Source: Canibacter sp052085365
GTDB taxonomy: Bacteria > Actinomycetota > Actinomycetes > Actinomycetales > Microbacteriaceae
Assembly (NCBI GenBank): GCA_052085365.1
Contig: JBQDFP010000006.1
Location: forward strand, 39,854-103,853
DNA length: 64,000 nt
Direction: 5' to 3'
The translations under genes and the position numbers were made by a program. The notes beneath the pieces were generated by a model. The model worked only from the letters and a program-made list of their open reading frames with translations, had not been told where the DNA came from and ran no database searches. Positions 25,838-33,700 of this stretch are shown here, in pieces; the first letter of the stretch is position 1, and each line of letters starts with the position of its first letter.

Positions 25838-26169
25838 GAGTTATTGCAACGCTCGCAATACTACTGCTCACCGGATGCAGCGCGTCGAGTAACTCAGAGG
25901 CCGAATACAACCTTGCGGACGCGGTCATGATTGGTGAGCTCAGGGCAGCTGACAGCAATATTTCAATCGGTGACGTGATCCCAGTGATTGTTGATCTTCC
26001 CGATGACCAGTGGGAGGTCACCAACAGTAACCCCGACAGTGTCGAGGTGGCTGAAACGCACGAGAAGGTGACCGTCGTCACACTGACCGGCACCTCCCCA
26101 GGTGAATCAACCGTCGAATTTACGGCCGAAAACGGCGATACCGACTCTATAACAGTGAAAGTGAAATAA
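25834..26169 (+). CDS. Small lipoprotein, Ig-like/chagasin-like
   Basis: This 111-residue protein has a lipoprotein signal with lipobox LTGC (Cys15), then a short linker and a single all-beta domain (about 30-111). Segments PDDQWEVTNSNPDSV, GTSPGESTVEFTAENGD and the alternating strand ending SITVKVK fit a minimal bacterial Ig-like or inhibitor-I42 fold; I cannot decide between them. It is translationally coupled to hmuO by ATGA and the next gene starts 1 nt after its stop, so it belongs to the heme operon. Function unknown. Confidence 0.65.
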   Translation: MRVIATLAILLLTGCSASSNSEAEYNLADAVMIGELRAADSNISIGDVIPVIVDLPDDQWEVTNSNPDSVEVAETHEKVTVVTLTGTSPGESTVEFTAENGDTDSITVKVK

Positions 26170-26170
26170 C

Positions 26171-27493
26171 GTGAAAAAACAGGCACTTACCGTAGCCGTC
26201 GTCTTGGGGCTCCTCGCAACACCAACGGCAGCGTTTGCTGACGAGCCCGCCGTAACCACGACGAGTATGAACCCGCCCCTGAATGCCGACCACACCATAT
26301 ATGTGCTCGGTGAAGCCTCACCGGTTTCTGCGCGGGTGACCTCAGAGGCTGGGGCTCCTACTGGCAGTGTCGAATTTTTTGACAGCGAGTATTCGCTTGG
26401 CACCGCAGAACTCGAGCCATCGAACGAGACGACGAGCGTCGCAGAACTCGAAACCGACCAGTGGCAGTCAAGTGGCGCACGTGAGGTCAGCGCACGCTAC
26501 CTGCCCGAGGGAGACTTTGCGGAATCAACGAGCCGTGAAACCACGTATCGCATCGTTGACACATCAAGAATCGTTGACGATATTGATTTCGTAGGCGAAT
26601 GCACTGCTCCGGTTACCGAAGCAACTCTGGACTGGACAATAGCGAACATCTGGTTCTCGAACTTCAGAGTCGGTTTCGAACGCGAAGTCGTTGACGGCAA
26701 TATCACCCTGCCTGATATGACACCTGGCACCACGATTCCAGAACTGCAGGAATACTATTCACGCCCCTTCACTTTCCACTCCGGCAACGGTGAGAAAGAT
26801 GAAGATGGGAACCGGGTGATCAATTTCTCGGGCACTGCGCGACTCACTTCTGGAAGCGGGAATGAGTGGAACTTCACTGATCCACAACTGCACATTTCAG
26901 CCGCGGGTGACGGATACATCACCGCCGAATTTAGCGGTTTCTACCGGGTGAGCGGGCAGCAGGATTACGGCCCCACCCGTGTCACCATCGCAACGTTCAA
27001 TAACGCTGAGGTCAGCTCCGTTGAATCTGGAGCAGTCAGCACGACGATTGAACTGAACTGGGACGGGCAGGCCAGAGGTGCCGGAACCTGGGCGCATGAC
27101 TTCAACAACTCGTTCCCGAATGAGTTCATCGCGCTCTTAAACCCCGGCGTCAACCTGTTCTTTGCCGAGAGCAGTGTTTCAACGGACTCGTCAAAGATTC
27201 CGAAACCCATTTCATTGTCGTTCACCGAAGCTGCATCAGATTGCGGTGAAGCAGACGACGACGCGCCTGAAGAAAACGAGCCGGGTGAAGAAGACAAGGC
27301 GGCGGGCAATGCCCCATCGCAAGAGAGCGCGGAAGATGGCCAGGCAGCCACGAATGCTCCGGTGGCCAAAACTGGCCCGGCACGCACTGAACTTGCAGAA
27401 ACCGGTAGCGAGCAGCCGTGGGCACTCGCACTGGTGCTCATCACGCTTGGCCTGGTTGGGCTAGTAAGAATTCGTCGCGGTTCTCCACAGTGA
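26171..27493 (+). CDS. LAXTG-anchored HtaA-domain protein with an Ig-3-like module
   Basis: This 440-residue surface protein has a signal peptide (1-23), a bacterial Ig-3-like domain (about 28-130, containing SVEFFDSEYSLGTAEL) and an HtaA domain (about 138-350). An acidic, Ala-rich spacer and the sorting signal LAETG (408-412), hydrophobic helix and RIRR tail follow. The Ig-3-HtaA pair is a shorter relative of residues 619-924 of the giant protein at 21553-25095, including the shared ending YRIVD before HtaA and the NEWNF/EWNF strand. The Tyr in the domain's first helix region (ANYVSF in the giant) is replaced by ANIWFS. GTG start 1 nt after the lipoprotein stop. Probable heme binder; inference. 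Confidence 0.82.
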   Translation: MKKQALTVAVVLGLLATPTAAFADEPAVTTTSMNPPLNADHTIYVLGEASPVSARVTSEAGAPTGSVEFFDSEYSLGTAELEPSNETTSVAELETDQWQSSGAREVSARYLPEGDFAESTSRETTYRIVDTSRIVDDIDFVGECTAPVTEATLDWTIANIWFSNFRVGFEREVVDGNITLPDMTPGTTIPELQEYYSRPFTFHSGNGEKDEDGNRVINFSGTARLTSGSGNEWNFTDPQLHISAAGDGYITAEFSGFYRVSGQQDYGPTRVTIATFNNAEVSSVESGAVSTTIELNWDGQARGAGTWAHDFNNSFPNEFIALLNPGVNLFFAESSVSTDSSKIPKPISLSFTEAASDCGEADDDAPEENEPGEEDKAAGNAPSQESAEDGQAATNAPVAKTGPARTELAETGSEQPWALALVLITLGLVGLVRIRRGSPQ

Positions 27494-28239
27494 ACACGCG
27501 ACGAATCGCGGGAGCAGGACTTACAGTCCTGGCTCTGCTCGGGGTGGCCTGTGTCGGCGTCGGTCTCTTGGTCGGAAAGCAAGACACCGATGTCGACACA
27601 GCGCGCCGATCCACTCCCGTAAAGATTGCTCCGGTTGATCAAACAACAGAATCTGCAGAAACGAAGACGAGTGAACCGGTGACGGCTGACCCCGTCTGGG
27701 TGCATCGCATGAGTGAATCTTCAGGGGTTCCTGGCAGAGCACTCGCCGCCTATGCGGGGGCAGCTCTTCGAATGTCGATCGAACAGCCTGGTTGCAATAT
27801 TGGTTGGAACACACTTGCGGCGATCGGGCAAGTCGAGTCTGAGCATGGCAGCCTCAACGGGGCAACCCTAAACGCTGATGGGTTCGCAACGCCACGCATC
27901 TACGGGGTGCCACTCGATGGCACACAGTTCACGGCGATTCCAGACACTGATGGCGGATCGATAGATGGGGATACCACATGGGACCGGGCTGTGGGGCCAA
28001 TGCAGTTTATTCCTGAAACGTGGTCACTATATGGTCGAGATGGAAACGGCGACGGCAAGATCGATATTGACCAGATCGATGATGCGGCATTGAGCGCCGC
28101 GACGCTCCTGTGTTCCGAGGGTGGCGACCTCTCAATCGCTGAAAACTGGATCACCGCGATCGAGGCATATAACCCCAGCGTTGACTACAACAATGACGTC
28201 GCAGAAACCGCGGACCACTTTGCGGCAATTGAGTGGTAA
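27490..28239 (+). CDS. Membrane-anchored lytic transglycosylase (SLT/MltB-like)
   Basis: This is a probable peptidoglycan-cleaving enzyme of 249 residues. An N-terminal hydrophobic anchor (about 5-26) with a Cys in GVACVG is followed by a Thr/Glu linker and a transglycosylase domain (about 75-249). The catalytic Glu lies in LAAIGQVESEHG, followed by PRIYGVPLDG, GPMQFIPETW and AAATLLC-like helices seen in actinobacterial MltB-type enzymes. A calcium-loop-like DGNGDGKIDID lies near the middle. GTG start overlaps the stop of the HtaA protein (GTGA), coupling it to the heme operon. It may open the wall for surface-protein insertion; that role is inferred. Confidence 0.8.
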   Translation: MNTRRIAGAGLTVLALLGVACVGVGLLVGKQDTDVDTARRSTPVKIAPVDQTTESAETKTSEPVTADPVWVHRMSESSGVPGRALAAYAGAALRMSIEQPGCNIGWNTLAAIGQVESEHGSLNGATLNADGFATPRIYGVPLDGTQFTAIPDTDGGSIDGDTTWDRAVGPMQFIPETWSLYGRDGNGDGKIDIDQIDDAALSAATLLCSEGGDLSIAENWITAIEAYNPSVDYNNDVAETADHFAAIEW

Positions 28240-28314
28240 GATATCGTGGTCTGTGCTCACGCACAGGTAACCACATTTCAGAACGGCTGAAAACAGTGGG
28301 AGAGCGTTTCGCTC
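28237..28314 (+). promoter_or_regulatory. rplK-rplA leader with hairpins (possible L1 autoregulatory region)
   Basis: TAAGAT (28237-28242) is a candidate -10. The expected RNA would begin with a stem in which GTGGT-CTGTGC (28246-28256) pairs with GCACAG ... ACCAC (28261-28266 and 28270-28274), leaving a 3-nt bulge. A second hairpin, GAGCG-TTT-CGCTC, lies at 28302-28314. L1 is known to repress its own operon by binding the leader, so this is a plausible target, but I cannot match a consensus. Confidence 0.4.
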
Positions 28315-28332
28315 GAAGGAAGGAATATCACT

Positions 28333-28761
28333 ATGGCTAAAGCCAAGAAGGTAACGGGTTTCATTAAACTCGCTATCCCGGCTGGCGCTGCAAACCCGGC
28401 ACCCCCAGTGGGTCCTGCTCTGGGTCAGCACGGCGTCAACATTATGGAATTCTGCAAGGCATACAACGCAGCGACTGAATCACAGCGCGGCAACGTTATT
28501 CCTGTAGAAATCACCGTGTACGAAGATCGTTCGTTCACGTTCGTGCTCAAGACTCCTCCGGCCGCTGAGCTGCTCAAGAAAGCAGCTGGCGTACAGAAGG
28601 GGAGCGGCACCCCGCACACCACCAAGGTCGGCAAGATTTCCTGGGATCAGGCACGCCAGATCGCAGAACAGAAGAAGCCTGACCTGAACGCCAACGACAT
28701 CGAAGCTGGCGCGAAGATTGTTGCGGGCACCGCTCGCTCAATGGGCATCACGGTCGAGTAA
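28333..28761 (+). CDS. rplK: 50S ribosomal protein L11
   Basis: L11 binds 23S rRNA at the GTPase-associated centre and is needed for RelA signalling. The 142 residues are full length. They include the N-terminal FIKLAIPAGAANPAPPVGPALGQHGVNIMEFCKAYN region with the Pro-rich helix and the C-terminal RNA-binding domain with GSGTPHTTKVGKI and GTARSMGI. GGAAGGA precedes the ATG. rplA follows after 12 nt. Confidence 0.97.
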   Translation: MAKAKKVTGFIKLAIPAGAANPAPPVGPALGQHGVNIMEFCKAYNAATESQRGNVIPVEITVYEDRSFTFVLKTPPAAELLKKAAGVQKGSGTPHTTKVGKISWDQARQIAEQKKPDLNANDIEAGAKIVAGTARSMGITVE

Positions 28762-28773
28762 GGGGTCGCACAA

Positions 28774-29463
28774 ATGGCACAGAAATCTAAGGCATACCGC
28801 GCGGCCGCCGAAAAAATCGGGGTCGACAAGTTCTACACTCCCGCCGAAGCAGTAGCTCTGGCGAAAGAAACCGGTTCAGCAAAGACCAACAGCACCGTAG
28901 AGGTTGCTCTGCGTCTTGGCGTGGACCCACGTAAAGCCGACCAGATGGTTCGCGGCACGGTCAGCCTGCCACACGGCACCGGTAAAACCGCACGCGTCAT
29001 CGTTTTCGCTGTTGGTGCTGCTGCTGAAGCAGCTATTGCCGCAGGCGCAGACGAGGTCGGCGGCGACGAGCTCATCGAAAAGGTTGCAGCAGGCTGGACC
29101 GACTTCGACTCGGCAGTTGCTACCCCTGACATGATGGGCAAAGTTGGTCGTCTCGGTAAGGTACTCGGCCCCCGTGGCCTCATGCCGAACCCGAAGACCG
29201 GCACGGTCACCCCGGATGCAGCCAAGGCTGTCACCGACATTAAGGGCGGCAAGATCGAATTCCGCGTCGACAAGCACGCAAACGTGCACTTCATTGTTGG
29301 CAAGGCATCGTTCACGGCTGAACAGCTCAACGACAACATTACGGCGGCTCTGGACGAGATCATTCGTCTGAAACCGTCGTCGTCAAAGGGACGTTATGTC
29401 CTGAAGGGCGCAGTCTCGACCACCTTCGGTCCGGGGATCCAGCTCGACGTAAACGATTTCTAA
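28774..29463 (+). CDS. rplA: 50S ribosomal protein L1
   Basis: L1 forms the ribosomal L1 stalk and represses its own operon. The 229 residues are full length. Domain II contains VFAVGAAAEAAIAAGADEVG, followed by the highly conserved GKVGRLGKVLGPRGLMPNPKTGTV and GGKIEFRVDKHANVH segments. It is the last gene of the rplKA operon and ends 8 nt before a strong terminator. Confidence 0.97.
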   Translation: MAQKSKAYRAAAEKIGVDKFYTPAEAVALAKETGSAKTNSTVEVALRLGVDPRKADQMVRGTVSLPHGTGKTARVIVFAVGAAAEAAIAAGADEVGGDELIEKVAAGWTDFDSAVATPDMMGKVGRLGKVLGPRGLMPNPKTGTVTPDAAKAVTDIKGGKIEFRVDKHANVHFIVGKASFTAEQLNDNITAALDEIIRLKPSSSKGRYVLKGAVSTTFGPGIQLDVNDF

Positions 29464-29471
29464 ATCTGATG

Positions 29472-29507
29472 GGGCCCCTACTTCGGTAGGGGCCCTCTCT
29501 CATTTTG
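29472..29507 (+). terminator. Intrinsic terminator after rplA
   Basis: GGGCCCCTAC (29472-29481) pairs with GTAGGGGCCC (29486-29495) around a stable cTTCGg tetraloop. TCTCTCATTTT follows. Confidence 0.9.
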
Positions 29508-29578
29508 GGGGTGTGTCACGTGTGGCAAATTGAATACCATTGCCATATGGATGAACTTTGCACCCAGTGTGCGACAGG

Positions 29579-30700
29579 ATGACGTCGCACAGCGCTCCGC
29601 AGATCGCGGGTTTTCAGTACGTTCGTCCTCTCGGTAAGGGTGGCTTCGCACGCGTTTACCTGTACGAACAGGACATGCCACGCCGTATTGTCGCGGTTAA
29701 AGTGCTCAACAAGGCTGTTGGAGAAATTCAGCAAGCGTTTGAAACCGAAGCTGACCTGATGGCTCGTCTGGCTTCACACCCGTCAATCGTGTCAATCTAT
29801 GAGGCCAGTCTTTCCGCAGACGGCCACCCCTATTTGGTGATGGAATTCTGCCCCGACTCTATGGGGGCCCGCGCCAAACAACGACCCTTGCCGCTGCAAG
29901 ATGTGCTCGACGCAGGCGTGCGTCTTGCCGGCGCACTCGAAACCGCGCACCAGGTGGGCGTGCTGCATCGAGATATTAAACCCTCAAACGTACTCACCAC
30001 CATCACCGGCAAACCGGCACTTACCGATTTCGGTATCGCCGACCTCGCCGCGAAAGACACCAGCGAACAAGCCGAAATGGCGCTCTCAGTGCCGTGGTCG
30101 GCGCCCGAAGTGGTGACAAAGGTTGAAACCGGTACGGTCCCGAGCGAAATCTGGGCACTCGCCGCAACGCTTTACACGTTTGCTTCAGGCCGGTCACCCT
30201 TCGCCTCACGCGTGAAACCCGACGCGAAAGACGTGCACAAAGCGCTCGTCAAAGAGATCGTGAAAGCCAACTACCAACCCGTTGAAGGCGCTGTCGGCTA
30301 CGAGCCCTTCGACAATGTGCTCGCGCGGGCAATGTCGAAACGGCCAGAGGACCGCTTCGCATCCATGGCCGAGTTCGCGCAAGAGCTGCAAAACCTGCAA
30401 CGGTATTTCGGGTACGACATCACCCCGCTCGAGGTGGTCGAAGCAGCTTGGATGCCGCAAATGCATGAAATTGAGCCCGGCGTTCGCGGACCCGTCGCGT
30501 CGACGGTGGGCCGCACACCGCGCGCCCAACAGCGTATTGCACCACCGCCGCAGCACACCGACAAAACCGGCAAACGGACCACAACACAGCACCAGCGCAG
30601 CGGCGGAAGCTCGCTGACGACCGGGCTGCTTGCCGCGGCCGGTACGGCAATCGTGCTCGGCGGAATCTACATCATCGGACGACTCGGGGGTTGGCTATGA
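29579..30700 (+). CDS. Transmembrane serine/threonine protein kinase (PknB-type)
   Basis: This is a Hanks-type kinase of about 373 residues. Kinase domain (about 12-275) with Gly loop GKGGFARV, Lys41 in VAVKVL, HRDIKPSN (Asp132) and DFG (150-152). A linker of about 45 residues rich in Thr/Arg/Gln follows, then one transmembrane helix near the C-terminus and almost no extracellular part, so no PASTA sensor domain. ATG 29579 is favoured; TTG 29558 is an in-frame alternative. Its stop overlaps the next start (ATGA), heading an operon that also holds an FHA protein and a PP2C phosphatase, so reversible phosphorylation within one system is likely. Confidence 0.87.
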   Translation: MTSHSAPQIAGFQYVRPLGKGGFARVYLYEQDMPRRIVAVKVLNKAVGEIQQAFETEADLMARLASHPSIVSIYEASLSADGHPYLVMEFCPDSMGARAKQRPLPLQDVLDAGVRLAGALETAHQVGVLHRDIKPSNVLTTITGKPALTDFGIADLAAKDTSEQAEMALSVPWSAPEVVTKVETGTVPSEIWALAATLYTFASGRSPFASRVKPDAKDVHKALVKEIVKANYQPVEGAVGYEPFDNVLARAMSKRPEDRFASMAEFAQELQNLQRYFGYDITPLEVVEAAWMPQMHEIEPGVRGPVASTVGRTPRAQQRIAPPPQHTDKTGKRTTTQHQRSGGSSLTTGLLAAAGTAIVLGGIYIIGRLGGWL

Positions 30701-33700
30701 GCCGGCGCTTGATGTCATATATTTCAGGCGCACTGATTTTTGCGCTTGTCGTAACCATCGCGATTGTGGTTGCCGGGTTCGACGCGCGAGAAACCCCGCG
30801 CGAAGAAGCGTCAGTGTGGGTGACACGCGGCGACTCGTCGCAGTACGCACGGGTCAACACACAAACCGGTGAAATTGATGCGGTGCGCGGCGTGGAATCT
30901 CCGAGCGACATTGTGCAGAGCCAAACCGAAAGCATCATGTTTACGCGCGGCAATTCAGTCGCCTGGAACGTGGACGGCGCCCAGCCGGAAGACATTGTCG
31001 AAGACGACGATGATGCGGCGATCTCAACTCCGGACGGCACGAGTGTGATCGAATCTGCCGACAACTGGGTAGCCATGCTGACTAAGAAGGGTGACGCCTT
31101 CGTTGCCGAAGCAGACGCGGTCGATGCCGGCACACAGATCACCCCGAACGGGAAACACTACGGTGTGAGTGCTGTCACCGTCACGCCAGACGGTGACGTG
31201 GTCACGTTCTCGTCCGAACACAGTGAAGTTCGACACTTTGACGCCACCACAGGGAAATTTACGGGCCGCACACAAACCGTTGAAGGTGACTACACACAGA
31301 TTGCGGTCGTGAACGGCGACTGGGTGCTGTACGGTGACGACCAGGTGCTGCGTGAAGGCGGCGAACCTGTGAACCTCGAGATTGCTGGTAACGCGAAACT
31401 GCAAGCCAGCGCCGACACCGGAGACGACCCGGTGATTGCAGATGGAGCAGGTCTGTGGCAGATCGGTAAAGAAATTACGCGCGTTGCGGATGCCGACGGT
31501 GAGCCCGCACAGCCGCGGGCTGTCGGCGGGCAACTGTATGCGGCGTGGACCGGTGCGACTTCGGGCACCATGTGGCGAAACGGTGACACGAGTGAACTCG
31601 AATTCGATGACTCCGTTACTGACTTGTCAGACGCAAACCCCGAAATTCGCAGCAACGGCGCGCACGCAGTGCTGAACGAAACAAGCACGGGCATGCTCTG
31701 GTCGCTCCCGTCAGGTGAATTGATTCCGCTGTCACAGTGGGGACTGTTCGAACCGCCGCAGGAAGAACGCGGCGAGATCGTGGTTGACGATGTGGTCGAC
31801 CCAGAGCCCCCGGTTGCGGTGGACGACACGTTCGGTATTCGGCCCGGACAGTCATCACCGTTGCCGGTGTTGTTGAACGACTACGATCCGAACAAGCGCG
31901 ACGTGCTCACGATCGTGCCCGAATCGCTGGACGGACTCGATGAGAGTTTCGGTGAGCTGAGCATCCTCCCCGACGGGCAAACACTCGCAATTACCCCGAG
32001 TGAAGACGCGGCAGGATCCACCAGCTTCACATACCAAGTGACCGACGGCGCGCTCACGAGTGAGACGGCGACCGTGACATTGAACGTTGTCGACGACAAC
32101 ACGCAGACCGCACCGAAATGGTGCCCGGTCAACGGCTGCCAACGCGAATGGCCCTCACCCGAGATGACCCCGGGCGGGACGCTGGTGTTGCCGATTCTTG
32201 AGGGCTGGGTTGACCCCGAGGGCGATCCAATGATGCTCAAGAGCGCCGAACGCGTGAAAACTGATGACCCGGTGCGGGTGCTCATCACCGACGAAGGCCA
32301 GTTGGCGATTCGTCACACCGACCAGGACGCTGCTGACGGTGAGATCGCGATCGCATTAACTGTTGCCGACTCAAACGGTGACACCGAAGAACGTGACCTG
32401 CGAGTGCGGGTCTCATCAAGCGCGGCAATACAATTCGCGAACGCAGCACGCACCGCACAAGTGGGTGTCGCCGCGAACCTCTCGCCCCTGTCTCGAGTGA
32501 CGGGCGGATCAGGTTCGTACACGCTCGAAGAAGCGACGAGCTCATCAGGCGATTTGACTGTGCAAACCAAAGGCAACTCAATCGATGTGACCGCGTCAAA
32601 GGCGGGCAGTTGGCCTGTCAACGTGACTGTCAAGGACACAAAAACTGAGACTGAGGTGACGGGAACGGTGCGGGTCACCGCAACCGAAAGCGCAATGCCG
32701 CTCACGCTGCCAACGCTACGCGCGTTCGTGCGGCCCCTCACAGACACAACAATAGATGTGTTGGCGTCGCTGCCAAGCTCTGACGGTCGCGCAGTTGCTG
32801 TCACCGATGTGGCTTCATCACCTACTGAGGGCGGTGAACTGCATGCCGACGTTGTTGAGCATGCGCTGCTGCGTATTTCTGGCCGCGCACCAAGCGGTGG
32901 GTTCGTGGGCGCTGTTGATGTGACCGTCACCGAAGGAAACGCAACCTACACGGGTCAAGTGAACGTGTTCGAAGTGGCCGACGACCCCGAATCTGTTGCG
33001 ATCGCGGTCGGTGATTCGGCAACAGTGCGTGCAGGGTCCATTGTTGATATTTCGGTGCTCGAAAACGACGTGTCACCGCCGGGCGATCGACTCGTGTTGC
33101 ATCCTGAAGTGGTGGGAACCGGTACCAAGGGTGAACTTGCGTTCGCTTCGGGTCGCACCCTGCGTTACCTCGCGCCGAAGAAACCCGGAACCTACACACT
33201 CACCTACCGCACCTACGGTGCAAGCTCGCCAGAAAGCAGCGACACTGCGCAAGTGCAGGTCGAAGTGTTGCCGCGAGACGGCAACGGCAAACCCGTGCCC
33301 GCCTCGGTGAGCGCCCGTGTCGCGCCGGGCGAATCAACGCGGGTGAAAGTTCCGCTCTCAGGTGTGGACCCTGATGGTGACCGTGTGCGTCTCACCGGGG
33401 TGGACGCCCCCGATGACGGTCAGGTGTCAGCCGAAGTCAACAATGGTATTCGAGTTTCGGCATCCACTGCCGCAAAACCCGGCACCCACGTCGTGAACTA
33501 TTCCGTGCGTGACGAATTCGGTGGCGAAGCCGAAGGTAAACTCCGCATTATTGTGACCCCCGCAGATTCCGGCGGCGGCGCCCCCGTGGTCTATAGCGAC
33601 TATGTTCGTATGCCGGTCGGGTCAGATCCTGTCACGATCCGCCCACTCGATAACGACATCGACCCGGCAAACGGAAATCTCAGCATTATTGAGGTCGAAC

